Notes: a model not told the origin generated them from the letters alone. 64,000 nt of DNA from Alkaliflexus imshenetskii DSM 15055 (GCF_000517065.1 NZ_KI912105.1:1658405-1722404), one strand, 5' to 3'; counted from the first letter of the stretch, positions 9,535 to 19,732 are shown. A program made the numbers and translations.

Positions 9535-12500
9535 ATGTTAAAATCTACTCGCATAATTCAGACTATCACAATTCTGATATCCTTCGCGTTAGCCACATAC
9601 AGTGTAAACGCACAGTCGCACACAGTGGTTGTAAATGAAATAATGGCATCCAACTCAAACACAATTGCCGATGAAGATGGTGATTATTCTGACTGGGTTG
9701 AGCTATACAACCATGGGGATGAACCAGTAAACCTACTGAACTGGGGTCTATCCGACAACGACTCCAATCCTTTCAAATGGATTTTTCCGGATGTCACCAT
9801 CCAACCGGGCGAGTATCTGTTGGTTTGGGCATCGGGAAAAGACCGCAGACCTGCTGTTAACTCCTATGTGAATGGAATTCGTCAGGAAGTATTTCTGGAT
9901 ATGACTGGCACCTCTATAAACCATCTATTGAATCACCCACGATACCCTAACAGTCCATCGTACACAAGCATCATCACCGATTTTTTTGAAGCACCTGTTG
10001 ATTTTGCCGACAACTACGGGCAACGCATGCATGGCTTAATAAAAGCGCCAATGACCGGAAATTACACATTCTGGATTGCGAGCGATGACAATGGCCAGTT
10101 ACTGTTGAGCACCAGTGAAAATCCTGCCAACGCCGTGATTATTGCAGAGGTTCCGGGTTGGACCAATTCACGTGAGTGGGAGAAGTACAGCCAGCAACGC
10201 TCCGCACCGATACATTTGACAGAAGGGCAGTACTATTACATTTCAGCATTAATGAAAGAAGAACAGGGTGGCGACAACCTGGCCGTAAGATGGCAACTTC
10301 CGAATGGCACGATGGAAGCTCCCATCGCGGGGCAGCACCTCTTTGTAAAAGATACCGAGCTGCACACCAACTTTTCAATATCTGCATCGGGAGAGCCCAT
10401 TCTTCTGACACACCCCGATGGCGAAACAGTGCACATTGTAGATGCCATACCCATACCCGGTGATATATCGTACGGACTAAACCTGACGCGTGATGCGCTA
10501 TTGTTTTTTGAAACTCCCACTCCGGCTGCTACCAACTCAAATAAAGGCTATTCTGAAGTACTTACGCAAATCCCGGTATTCTCGCATACCGGAGGATTTT
10601 ACACCCAGCCATTTGAACTTACCATCACTGCTGATGAGGATGTGGATATCTATTATACGCTTGACGGCTCAGAACCTGATCCGGACAACGTGAATGGAAC
10701 AACTTATCAATACAAAAACATATACCCACACGGCGCGCTGCTAAACAGGCAATTCAGGACATTTTTATATGAGACTGCAATACCTGTTACCGACAGGTCG
10801 TCTGATGCATATCAAATTGCCGCCATTAATACTGCTTTTAGCACCAGCACGCGCCTGCCAGCATCAAACATCTTTAAGGGAACCGTAATTAGGGTAAAGC
10901 CGGTAAAAGAGAATGCGCTCTCACTTCACACATATACCCACACCTATTTCATTACGCCCGAAGGTGAAAATCGATTTGACCTTCCCGTTTTTTCAATTGT
11001 AACCGACGAACCAAATCTTTTCGACTACGAGTTGGGCATTTACGTGCCCGGAAAAGTGGCTGTTGACTGGCGTTCAAATAACACCGATGAATGGAATGAC
11101 GGCCGACCTGCCAACTACAATCAGCGCGGCCCCGAATGGGAGAGGTCGGCACACATTGAGTTTTTCCCGGGCAACGGCCTACCCGCATACGCTCACAACA
11201 TTGGATTGCGCATTCACGGTGGCTGGAGTCGCGCGCACTATATCAAATCATTGCGCTTATATGCCCGAAGTGCTTATGGCACAGGCAACACTTTTGAATT
11301 CCCGTTTTTTGGTGAATTACCCGCTAAAGGAGACCCAGAGCAGACTGTGGAAACGTTCCGTCGACTGATACTTCGTAACTCCGGCAACGATTTTTACAGC
11401 ACCTTTTACAGGGATGCCCTCATGCAGGACCTTGTTAAGCATCTGCCTTTCGAAACTCAGGCCTATCAGCCGGTGGTTCATTTCATCAACGGAGAATTCT
11501 GGGGCATCATTAACTTACGTGAAAGGTACGACCAGCACTACATTGCTTCGCACTACAATCTCGACCCCGACGATGTGGTTATCATGGAGGCTTGGGGCAG
11601 TATTGATGTGGGCATATCACAGGACAGGGCACTGTTTTATGACATCCTGAGTTATGCCGAAGCAAACAACATGGCACTTCCAGCTCATTACGATTGGGTT
11701 AAGCAAAGAGTTGACATTGAAAGTCTCGCCCAGTTTTATGCGGCTCAAATCTATTTTCAAAATACCGACTGGCCGCAAAATAACATGACCTTCTGGCGCT
11801 CCCGCTCAGCCGAATGGCATGAAAACGCAGCTCCCGGGAAGGACGGCAGATGGCGATGGATGCTCTACGATGTAGATTTTGGCATGAATCTTTATGGCAG
11901 TAATCAAACGCATAATGGATTGAGCCGGGTAATGTCCTCATCGGCTTCAGACCCCTCGTCCATGTTGTTTAGACGATTGCTGAACAACGCCGATTTTAAA
12001 AACTACTTCATCAATGCTGTGGCCGACCAGCTTAACACCTGTTTTAATGCGGCATACATAAGCCAAAAAGTTGATGCGTTCAACGCGCGTTTAGCAAATA
12101 CCCGCAACGAACATTGGAATCGCTGGCGAAGTGGTAACGATCTGGGCGGTAGCATTAAAACGTTTGCCAGCCAGAGACCCGCCAATTACCGCAGCCATGT
12201 AATGAGCGAGTTCGGCATCAGTCAACTCCAAAGTCTCACCGTGAACCGTCAAGGAAATGGCGGTAAAATTCGTGTTAACACCATCGTTATAGATGACGAA
12301 ACTCCTGGCATCATAAATCCATCCAATCCATATCCTTGGAATGGCCTCTACTTTGGGAGTGTTCCGGTAACTCTTGCTGCCATTGACACACCGGGTTTCA
12401 GGTTTGTACGATGGACCGGTGTGAACGGTGTAGATCTCAACGCCAGAGAAATCACCTTTGCACTTAGCGGCACCATATCGGCAACAGCCATATTTGAGCC

Positions 12501-13299
12501 AGCACCAACATTGGAACTTATTCACTACTGGCACTTTAACTCGCTGGACGATGGTCACATCCAGGAAATATCAGCCAATCTCTCCCTTACCGATGAACCC
12601 GCAATCATCAGTTATCCCGGAACGGGCAATGGCTACATGGATCGTGTCAACGACGGATCTGCACTCAATGCAAGAAATGATTTTCCGGCGGAGAGAGGTT
12701 TACGTGTTCGAAACCCTGCCAATACAAGGGAGTTGATGATAAAACTGCCTACCACAGGGTTTGAGGAGATTGTGCTCAAATATGCCGTTACCAGAACAAA
12801 CAATGGCGCTAAAACACAAGCCATCTATTATCAGGATGAACCAAATGCCACATGGACACTTTTTAAGGACAACATTGAAATAACTGAAACATATTCTATT
12901 GTCACCGTTGATTTTTCAGGATTAAGTGCTGCCAAAAACAATCCGGACTTTGCCGTGAAAATCTTATTCACTGATGAAAATGCCGCCAACACATCGGGCA
13001 ACAACCGTTTTGATAACATGACCGTAGAGGGATATGCCGTAAAAACAGATGTAAAAGACGTGGAAGCAGGAGAATCAGTGAGAATATGGCCCAACCCTGC
13101 TGTCAGTCATCTCAATATTGAATCTCAGCATCCGGCTGAATCGATTAAGCTGTTCGATATCAACGGAAGAGTGGTCTTTTCATCATCAGGTAATGACAAC
13201 ATTAGGCGCATACCGACAGATAAATTTACTCCTGGCATATACCTGTTGCACCTGCAAACATCCAAAGGCATAGTGATAAAGAAAATAGTGGTTAAATAA
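9535..13299 (+). CDS. Secreted CotH-like protein with lamin-tail, PA14 and T9SS sorting domains
   Basis: A 1254-residue modular secreted protein. Order: signal peptide 1-26; lamin-tail domain about 30-110 (NEIMASNSNTIADEDGDYSD); PA14-like lectin domain about 150-270 (TGNYTFWIASDDNGQLLLS); chitobiase/hexosaminidase C-terminal-like module about 345-385 (IYYTLDGSEPDPDN); CotH kinase-like domain about 480-870 with WRWMLYDVDFGMN; an InlB-type beta repeat about 905-985; a jelly-roll-like region; and a type IX secretion C-terminal domain about 1175-1254 (RIWPNPAVSHLNIES). CotH in Bacillus spores is an atypical protein kinase. The role of this extracellular architecture is unknown, and cell-surface carbohydrate binding is an inference from PA14. 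Secretion and surface anchoring by T9SS is the firm part. Confidence 0.87.
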   Translation: MLKSTRIIQTITILISFALATYSVNAQSHTVVVNEIMASNSNTIADEDGDYSDWVELYNHGDEPVNLLNWGLSDNDSNPFKWIFPDVTIQPGEYLLVWASGKDRRPAVNSYVNGIRQEVFLDMTGTSINHLLNHPRYPNSPSYTSIITDFFEAPVDFADNYGQRMHGLIKAPMTGNYTFWIASDDNGQLLLSTSENPANAVIIAEVPGWTNSREWEKYSQQRSAPIHLTEGQYYYISALMKEEQGGDNLAVRWQLPNGTMEAPIAGQHLFVKDTELHTNFSISASGEPILLTHPDGETVHIVDAIPIPGDISYGLNLTRDALLFFETPTPAATNSNKGYSEVLTQIPVFSHTGGFYTQPFELTITADEDVDIYYTLDGSEPDPDNVNGTTYQYKNIYPHGALLNRQFRTFLYETAIPVTDRSSDAYQIAAINTAFSTSTRLPASNIFKGTVIRVKPVKENALSLHTYTHTYFITPEGENRFDLPVFSIVTDEPNLFDYELGIYVPGKVAVDWRSNNTDEWNDGRPANYNQRGPEWERSAHIEFFPGNGLPAYAHNIGLRIHGGWSRAHYIKSLRLYARSAYGTGNTFEFPFFGELPAKGDPEQTVETFRRLILRNSGNDFYSTFYRDALMQDLVKHLPFETQAYQPVVHFINGEFWGIINLRERYDQHYIASHYNLDPDDVVIMEAWGSIDVGISQDRALFYDILSYAEANNMALPAHYDWVKQRVDIESLAQFYAAQIYFQNTDWPQNNMTFWRSRSAEWHENAAPGKDGRWRWMLYDVDFGMNLYGSNQTHNGLSRVMSSSASDPSSMLFRRLLNNADFKNYFINAVADQLNTCFNAAYISQKVDAFNARLANTRNEHWNRWRSGNDLGGSIKTFASQRPANYRSHVMSEFGISQLQSLTVNRQGNGGKIRVNTIVIDDETPGIINPSNPYPWNGLYFGSVPVTLAAIDTPGFRFVRWTGVNGVDLNAREITFALSGTISATAIFEPAPTLELIHYWHFNSLDDGHIQEISANLSLTDEPAIISYPGTGNGYMDRVNDGSALNARNDFPAERGLRVRNPANTRELMIKLPTTGFEEIVLKYAVTRTNNGAKTQAIYYQDEPNATWTLFKDNIEITETYSIVTVDFSGLSAAKNNPDFAVKILFTDENAANTSGNNRFDNMTVEGYAVKTDVKDVEAGESVRIWPNPAVSHLNIESQHPAESIKLFDINGRVVFSSSGNDNIRRIPTDKFTPGIYLLHLQTSKGIVIKKIVVK

Positions 13300-13440
13300 T
13301 TCCTTTGCATAGTGAGACAATTGGAGTCCATCCTCCTATTTTAAATGATGCGTGGTGATACCCAAAAACAGCAGGTTCAATAAACTAATAGCTTTTGGAT
13401 GTTTTCACCAACTATTTTTTACCACATAGGCCTCGCTAAA

Positions 13441-13472
13441 AAAGGGCCCGTTCATATCGAACGAGCCCTTTT
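13441..13472 (-). terminator. Rho-independent terminator of nrdJ
   Basis: A near-perfect hairpin (arms AAAGGGCCCGTTC and GAACGAGCCCTTT, one mismatch, 5-base loop). On the minus strand it is followed by a T tract, 28 bases after the nrdJ stop. It may also stop transcripts from the convergent T9SS gene ending at 13299. Confidence 0.8.
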
Positions 13473-13499
13473 CCTTCTTTACATTATTGGCACATCAAA

Positions 13500-16061
13500 T
13501 CATCCACATTTTGAAGAACCACAGTCCTGACAAATCAGACATCCCTCCTGGTAAACCAGGTTGTCGGAGCTGCAGTTTTCGCAATGTCCCTTCCGAGCTT
13601 TGGTTCCGTTGGGGATATATTTTTTAAGGGCTCTCTCTACACCATTTTTCCAGTTGTTGATATTCTCGTTGTCGAGCTGCAAGCCCGAAACCAGATGCAG
13701 CACATCCTCGATGGGCATGCCATGACGCAACACACCGGAAATCAGCTTGGCGTAGTTCCAGAACTCCTTGTTAAACTTGAACGACAATCCTTCGATGGTA
13801 GTTTTATACCCTCTCTTATTCACATATTGGAAATCGTAACGTGACGAATCATCTTCCTCAAAATTCTTAATAATATTGCCCTTCAGCACCGACTTGGGAA
13901 GCAAAATTCCTTCATCGTCATCGGCCAAACCGGTAAAAATCTCATACGGCCGACCATCTAACAAACCCACAAATGCAATCCACTTCTCTTTGTTGTTCTG
14001 AAAACGAACCACATCAGCCTCAAGTATCTGCGGGCGTTTTTTCGGGAACTTAGAGGGCTCCTCCTCTTTCTTCTCTTTGGAACTTGCTACGAGCACACCT
14101 GCACGCGAGCCATCACGATACACGGTAACACCCTTACAGCCACTCTTCCATGCTTCCACATATAGCTGCCCAACCAACTCCTCAGTGGCATCGTTTGGCA
14201 GGTTGATGGTCACACTGATGGAGTGATCCACCCATTTTTGAACCTGACCTTGCATGCGCACTTTGCTCAGCCAATCCACATCATTGGATGTTGCTTTGTA
14301 ATAGGGCGACTCCTTAACCAGCTCATCCAACTCCTCTTGTCCATAATGACGTGTAATGTCATGGCCATTGGCATCCATCCATGTCAGGAACTTATGGTGA
14401 AACACGTTGTACTCCTCCCAGCTGTCGCCAACCTCATCCACAAAATCTACCCGCACCTGCGGATCATTGGGATTCACTTTGCGTCTGCGTTTATAAACAG
14501 GGAGAAAAACTGGCTCAATACCACTTGTTGTTTGAGTCATCAAACTGGTTGTTCCTGTTGGGGCAATGGTAAGTAATGCAATGTTTCTGCGACCAAATTT
14601 TGACATACGTGCATACAACTCCGGATCAGCCTCCTTGATTCTCTGAACGAACGGATTGTTTTTTTCACGTTCCGTATTATAGATAGGAAATGCACCCCGC
14701 TCGGCAGCCAAATCAACTGATGCGCCATAAGCTGCCAAAGCAAGATTCTTGTGCACCTCTACCGAAAACTCGGTAGCAATATCGCTACCATAACGCAAGC
14801 CAAGTGCAGCAAGCATATCCCCTTCGCCGGTAATGCCTACACCGGTACGGCGTCCTTCGGTTGCTTTTCTGCGAATGTTGAGCCAAAGGTTCTTCTCAAC
14901 CCGTTTCACCTCTTCCTCTTCGGGGTCGTGGTCAATTTTTTCGAGGATGGCGTCAATTTTCTCCAACTCCAAATCGATGATATCATCCATAATACGCTGA
15001 GCTGCACCCACGTGCTTACGAAACAGGTCGAAATTAAATTTCGCCTCTGGTTTAAAAGGATTCTCAACGTAAGAATAGAGGTTTACGGCTATCAACCGGC
15101 AGCTGTCATAAGGACACAACGGTATTTCACCACACGGATTTGTGCTCACCGTTTTATATCCCAAATCTGAATAACAATCGGGCACCGACTCACGAATGAT
15201 GGTATCCCAGAAGAGAATACCGGGCTCGGCAGATTTCCAGGCATTGTGAACAATTTTAGTCCATAAATCCTGAGCATTAATCTCCTTCTTATATTTAGGA
15301 TTGTTGGCTTCAACGGGATACTGCTGAATATAGGGACGCTCCTCAACAACCGACTTCATGAAGTCATCATCAATTTTTACCGACACATTGGCACCGGTAA
15401 TTTTTCCCTGCTCCATTTTTGCATCGATAAACTTCTCTGAGTCAGGATGCTTAATTGAGACACTCAACATCAGTGCGCCGCGTCGGCCATCTTGTGCCAC
15501 TTCGCGAGTAGAGTTTGAAAAGCGCTCCATAAACGGAACAATACCGGTTGACGTGAGTGCGGAGTTTTTAACCGGCGACCCTTTGGGACGGATATGCGAC
15601 AAATCGTGCCCCACACCACCCCGGCGCTTCATCAGTTGCACCTGCTCCTGATCTATTTTCATAATGCCTCCGTACGAGTCAGATGAGCCATCATTGCCAA
15701 TAACAAAACAGTTGGATAGCGAAGCTACCTGAAAGTTATTGCCCATGCCGGCCATAGGCCCCCCCTGCGGAATGATGTAGGTAAAGTTTTTAAACAAGGC
15801 AAAAACCTCCTCTTCCGACATGGGATTGGGGTAACGCTTCTCGATGCGCACAATTTCACGGGTCAATCGCCAGTGCAGATCATCGGGCGTAAGTTCATAA
15901 AGATTGCCATCCGAATCTTTAAGTGCATACTTATTTACCCATACGCGAGCTGCCAATTCATCGCCTTTGAAATACTCCAAAGCTGCCTTAAAAGCCTCTT
16001 CGTTGGTGAAGAGTTTTTCAGCTCCGCTTTCGGTTCGTTGTTGCATCGTTGTAACTTCCAT
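13500..16061 (-). CDS. nrdJ: Adenosylcobalamin-dependent (class II) ribonucleotide reductase
   Basis: An 853-residue protein. The catalytic barrel contains NPCGEIPLCPYDSC about residue 310 and the PTGTTSLMTQTTSGIEP loop about residue 505, both diagnostic of the NrdJ/class II reductase family. The C-terminus ends in a cysteine-rich ribbon (CENCSSDNLVY...CLICQDCGSSKCG) used for re-reduction of the active site. It makes deoxyribonucleotides using B12 and works with or without oxygen. An alternative Met lies five residues inside the chosen start; neither has a strong Shine-Dalgarno, as is usual in this phylum. I see no cobalamin riboswitch upstream. Confidence 0.95.
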   Translation of the reverse strand: MEVTTMQQRTESGAEKLFTNEEAFKAALEYFKGDELAARVWVNKYALKDSDGNLYELTPDDLHWRLTREIVRIEKRYPNPMSEEEVFALFKNFTYIIPQGGPMAGMGNNFQVASLSNCFVIGNDGSSDSYGGIMKIDQEQVQLMKRRGGVGHDLSHIRPKGSPVKNSALTSTGIVPFMERFSNSTREVAQDGRRGALMLSVSIKHPDSEKFIDAKMEQGKITGANVSVKIDDDFMKSVVEERPYIQQYPVEANNPKYKKEINAQDLWTKIVHNAWKSAEPGILFWDTIIRESVPDCYSDLGYKTVSTNPCGEIPLCPYDSCRLIAVNLYSYVENPFKPEAKFNFDLFRKHVGAAQRIMDDIIDLELEKIDAILEKIDHDPEEEEVKRVEKNLWLNIRRKATEGRRTGVGITGEGDMLAALGLRYGSDIATEFSVEVHKNLALAAYGASVDLAAERGAFPIYNTEREKNNPFVQRIKEADPELYARMSKFGRRNIALLTIAPTGTTSLMTQTTSGIEPVFLPVYKRRRKVNPNDPQVRVDFVDEVGDSWEEYNVFHHKFLTWMDANGHDITRHYGQEELDELVKESPYYKATSNDVDWLSKVRMQGQVQKWVDHSISVTINLPNDATEELVGQLYVEAWKSGCKGVTVYRDGSRAGVLVASSKEKKEEEPSKFPKKRPQILEADVVRFQNNKEKWIAFVGLLDGRPYEIFTGLADDDEGILLPKSVLKGNIIKNFEEDDSSRYDFQYVNKRGYKTTIEGLSFKFNKEFWNYAKLISGVLRHGMPIEDVLHLVSGLQLDNENINNWKNGVERALKKYIPNGTKARKGHCENCSSDNLVYQEGCLICQDCGSSKCG

Positions 16062-16750
16062 CTCAATTGTTTTTTTTTAATTCCCTGTTAGGGTGATGAT
16101 TATATTTTTTCCTTTTGGATAATTTTAATGATGGCAAGTTAGAAAAGGTTATCCCTTTCGGCAAATATTTTTTATCAACAACCCACCAAAGTTGTCCAAA
16201 ACAAAAACCCTATTCACTTATTTCCAATACACTAACAACAATCGTACACCTCAAAAGTTTTCCAAAAAGAAAAACTTATGAATGTTTTAGCTTTTTTAAA
16301 TTCCAATTCTTGGAAAATTCATTGACTCTGAAAACAGGCGAGATAAACAGTTAAAAACAACCTTTTTTAACAAAAACAGAGGCGCAAGAAACGGTCTATT
16401 CCAAAATCTGGAAAGATATCAACAATCACATCTAACATCCTACAATCTTATATATCCCCTTCTGCTCTGATGCCTGGTTTTATCACAAACCGGTTGTGAA
16501 AATAAAAAATGACACTACCCAACCACAATTAAAAGCACATAATACTCTTATTTAAGAAATACCGGCCTCTCCCAAATCTCAAGACAAACAACTACACTCT
16601 CTCAACCAATACTTTACATCCAACACACCATCACAACAAACGTCCGCATCATACATTAAAACAATGTGAAATTAGGCTTCACGATGTTGCACTATTATTG
16701 GCGGGTTAAACAATAAAATATTATATTCGTGACCACAAATCAAATCAACG
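16062..16750. other. Long gene-free region between nrdJ and the WcaJ-like gene
   Basis: About 690 bases with no credible ORF. It divides two divergent genes and must hold both promoters. The part from about 16540 to 16650 is strikingly poor in G on the plus strand (runs of A, C and T). No structured RNA, repeat or riboswitch is recognised. Confidence 0.6.
16698..16729 (+). promoter_or_regulatory. Candidate promoter for the WcaJ-like gene
   Basis: TTG at 16698-16700 is followed after 21 bases by TATATTCG (16722-16729), one mismatch from TAnnTTTG. The start codon is 21 bases further on. Confidence 0.45.
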
Positions 16751-18145
16751 ATGCTAAAGGAGAAAACCAAGGCAATCAACGCACTAATGACAATGGTCGA
16801 CATCCTGCTCGCCATCATTAGCTTCAACATAGCCTTATATCTTGAATTTGGACGGTTTTCCGTTCTCCATCACAAAGACAGTGTCATTCTTCAGCTGCTC
16901 ATTGTAATTTTCTGGACACTGCTTAGCAACGGCATGGGAACAAATATCATGTACCGTTCACGTCCGTATTCAATCGTGCTTTTCAACTGCCTGGGACTGA
17001 CATTTGCAGGCACCTTACTTCTTATCCTCTCTGCCTGGGCATTCAACCTTTTCTATCTGGGCATACACCTCTTCTTTATTTTCGGATTGGTACACCTGTT
17101 CTTTACCTTTAGCGCTAAAACATTTACCTATCAACTACTTAAGTCGGCACGTAAAAAAGGATTAAACTACCTAAATATTTTGCTTATTGGCGACAATACT
17201 TCTATCCCTTTTGTGCGCCAAATACTAAAGCACCCTGAATGGGGCTATCGCATTACAGCAGTTATTGGAACTGACAAACTGGAGTCTGAATGTTCATCGG
17301 TGGCTCCATTTCTTCCTGAAGATACTGATATAGAGCAATTGCTCAGACAGAAAGCCATCGACGAAGTTGTAATTTGTAAAGAAAATCTGGTTCCCAAACA
17401 GTTGGAATCCCTGGTTCAGATATGCTCAGAAGTGGGTGTGGTTTTCAGATTGTATTCGCCATTTTTTAACATGCTGGCCAACCGTACACAGCTCCATTTT
17501 TTCGGCACCACTCCCTTCCTTACCATTTCAAGTACGCCAATGAACTATCTGGCGTTGAAAACAAAAGATTTTTTCGACAGATTATTCTCCGCATCGGTAC
17601 TTATATTGCTATCTCCGGTGTTTCTTGCTATTGGCCTGGCTATCAAACTCGACTCCAAAGGACCTGTTTTCTTTAAACAGAAACGGGTTGGACTGCGCGG
17701 CCGTAAATTTTTAGTTTACAAATTCCGAACGATGGTTGTAAACGCCGAAGAGTTGCGCGAAAAACTGCTGGAACATAACGAGATGGACGGCCCTGTATTT
17801 AAAATCGCCGACGATCCGCGCATCACAAAAGTTGGAAAGTTTCTGCGCAAAACAAGCCTCGACGAATTGCCTCAATTCTTTAACGTGCTGCTTGGCGAGA
17901 TGTCGGTAGTGGGGCCACGCCCCCCCCTGCCCGACGAAGTAAAAGAGTACGAGCGCTGGCAGCTCAGACGCCTCTCAATGAAGCCAGGCATCACCTGCAT
18001 CTGGCAGGTATCCGGCCGTAACAACATCCCTTTTGATGAGTGGATGAAGATGGATTTGGAATACATAGACAATTGGTCCATTAAGCTGGATTTTGTACTT
18101 TTCCTGAAAACAATTCGCACCATGGTGCGTGGCGATGGCAGATAA
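16751..18145 (+). CDS. Undecaprenyl-phosphate sugar-phosphate transferase (WcaJ/polyprenyl glycosylphosphotransferase family)
   Basis: A 464-residue polytopic enzyme. Four N-terminal membrane helices (about residues 10-125) precede a Rossmann-like CoA-binding-type domain (ILLIGDNTS, about 146). A fifth membrane segment about 280-300 leads into the C-terminal sugar-transferase domain. That domain shows KRVGLRGRKFLVYKFRTMV and DELPQFFNVLLGEMSVVGPR, the signatures of the family. It transfers a hexose-1-phosphate from a nucleotide sugar onto undecaprenyl phosphate, the first step of Wzy-type polysaccharide synthesis. No other initiating transferase is visible in the two polysaccharide units, so it may serve one or both. 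That link is inference, since it is 10 kb away and divergent. Confidence 0.92.
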   Translation: MLKEKTKAINALMTMVDILLAIISFNIALYLEFGRFSVLHHKDSVILQLLIVIFWTLLSNGMGTNIMYRSRPYSIVLFNCLGLTFAGTLLLILSAWAFNLFYLGIHLFFIFGLVHLFFTFSAKTFTYQLLKSARKKGLNYLNILLIGDNTSIPFVRQILKHPEWGYRITAVIGTDKLESECSSVAPFLPEDTDIEQLLRQKAIDEVVICKENLVPKQLESLVQICSEVGVVFRLYSPFFNMLANRTQLHFFGTTPFLTISSTPMNYLALKTKDFFDRLFSASVLILLSPVFLAIGLAIKLDSKGPVFFKQKRVGLRGRKFLVYKFRTMVVNAEELREKLLEHNEMDGPVFKIADDPRITKVGKFLRKTSLDELPQFFNVLLGEMSVVGPRPPLPDEVKEYERWQLRRLSMKPGITCIWQVSGRNNIPFDEWMKMDLEYIDNWSIKLDFVLFLKTIRTMVRGDGR

Positions 18146-18274
18146 AAACCAGATACAGTTGGTGTCATATACGACAACTTTGTCTAACTCACAATTGTCT
18201 GACATCAAGCAATGTGATATAAATTAAACATCATGACACCCATAAGAAGCTCCAAATACATACTACGCAGAACG

Positions 18275-19105
18275 ATGAACACTTTGCTCATCCTCATTTT
18301 GCTGATGTTTATGGGTTGTAATAAATACAACATTCCGCGAGGTTTTCCCAACCCGGACAAGATGGCCGATATCCTTACCGACATACTCATCCTCGAAAGC
18401 ACAATCACCTATGCACCCGGAGTTTCAGCCTATCGCGACCGCAACATTGCCGGATATTATGCCTTCGTGCTTAACCGCCACGGCATTGCACCCGAACAAT
18501 TCGATACAATTCGCAAATGGTATAACAACAACCCTCAACTCTATCAGTTGGTATATGAAAAAGTACTTGCCCGACTCAGCGAACGGGAGGCCGATGTGAG
18601 AATTTTAATTGAACGGGAACAGGAAGACCGGCTCAGACTTTCCAACCTACCTGACATCGACGTGAACCAGCCCCTTAATCTTTGGAGAGATACCTCGACC
18701 ATACATTTAAGCCTGAGCGATACGATCGATGCAAGATTGCCATTTCGCTATACCACCGACACGCTTGAGTTGTCAGGGCTAATAAAACTGGCAGCATCCT
18801 ACAAGTTTTTGAGGAATGATGCCAGCCGTTCGCCGCGCATGATGCTTTCAGCGTTTTACCCCGACAGCACTGCGGATACGGTTTACCATAGCATTACGCA
18901 CTCGTTCCACCGAACCAATGCTCTTCTTGAACTTAAATTAAGGAGAGACACTTTCCCGGTAGAAATTTACGGCTTCATTCTGCTGCAAGACTCCACAATA
19001 AGACCGGCTGTTGAAATCACGAACATCTCCATCAATGTTATTCAGGATTCAATTCCTGTGAACGAACCTCACAAAATATTGTTGCCCGAGGAGTTGATTC
19101 GATAA
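18275..19105 (+). CDS. DUF4296-type lipoprotein
   Basis: The frame is open from 18233, but the ATG at 18275 directly precedes a lipoprotein signal (MNTLLILILLMFMGCNKY), so the protein is probably about 276 residues with Cys15 lipidated. Residues 20-110 (FPNPDKMADILTDILILES and the Tyr-rich helix that follows) match the DUF4296 pattern common in Bacteroidota lipoproteins. The C-terminal half has no recognised domain. It precedes the amidohydrolase-like gene by 12 bases, suggesting co-transcription. Function unknown. Confidence 0.68.
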   Translation: MNTLLILILLMFMGCNKYNIPRGFPNPDKMADILTDILILESTITYAPGVSAYRDRNIAGYYAFVLNRHGIAPEQFDTIRKWYNNNPQLYQLVYEKVLARLSEREADVRILIEREQEDRLRLSNLPDIDVNQPLNLWRDTSTIHLSLSDTIDARLPFRYTTDTLELSGLIKLAASYKFLRNDASRSPRMMLSAFYPDSTADTVYHSITHSFHRTNALLELKLRRDTFPVEIYGFILLQDSTIRPAVEITNISINVIQDSIPVNEPHKILLPEELIR

Positions 19106-19117
19106 AACCAAAGAACT

Positions 19118-19729
19118 ATGCGAAGCCGAATGTTTGCTTCCCATTTCATCCTGCTTCCGGGCGGAAACGTTGGCAAATGGCCAATAATACAACTATCGCC
19201 ACAGGGAGCTATTGAAAAAGTAGAAGTGCATCCCGAAGGATTGCGTGAACGCCCGGGACTGGAGCTACATGGCGGCCTGCTGATTCCCGGGTTACTCGAT
19301 ATCTGCCTTGCTGATCAACAGATTATACCCGAGCCCCGTTATCTGAATATGCACTATGCATGGGGCACTGCACTGCTGGGCACAAACAACTACCAAACCT
19401 CAGAGCGACCACCGGCCCTGATAAAAACCAACGACAGCATTGCGGCACCGCACAAGGTACTAGACCGATGCGGCAACAACCACGAAATGCCAATTCTTGA
19501 AAGGATAAAAAAACACCTCTCGCTCACTGCTACAGATAACCTGATAGAATTATTGTATCTTGCAACTGAATGGAGCGCTTCATCCATTCACATGTCACAC
19601 CAAATAGGTCTGCTGGATGAGGGTAGAACACCGGGTGTTATTGTAATTCAAAATCTAGACCTCACAACCTTCAGCTTCACACCACAAACCCGCATCAAGT
19701 GGCTTATCTCACCGTCTATTAAATTTTGA
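19118..19729 (+). CDS. Amidohydrolase-like protein lacking the catalytic core
   Basis: Only 203 residues. Residues 45-60 (LELHGGLLIPGLLD) correspond to the strand leading into the HxH metal site of amidohydrolases, but the expected metal-binding His residues do not follow. The last 40 residues (GLLDEGRTPGVIVIQNLDL) match the C-terminal beta domain of the same superfamily. Full-length relatives are about 380 residues, so the catalytic barrel appears to be missing, with the two ends joined in frame. It overlaps no neighbour and is 3 bases from the cysQ start, so it is probably still translated. Either a vestigial enzyme or a repurposed scaffold. Confidence 0.6.
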   Translation: MRSRMFASHFILLPGGNVGKWPIIQLSPQGAIEKVEVHPEGLRERPGLELHGGLLIPGLLDICLADQQIIPEPRYLNMHYAWGTALLGTNNYQTSERPPALIKTNDSIAAPHKVLDRCGNNHEMPILERIKKHLSLTATDNLIELLYLATEWSASSIHMSHQIGLLDEGRTPGVIVIQNLDLTTFSFTPQTRIKWLISPSIKF

Positions 19730-19732
19730 CAC

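Noticed and set aside
16062-16300. Cobalamin riboswitch upstream of the B12-dependent reductase
   Set aside because: No B12-box-like or GCCACTG-type conserved segment is visible on the minus strand.
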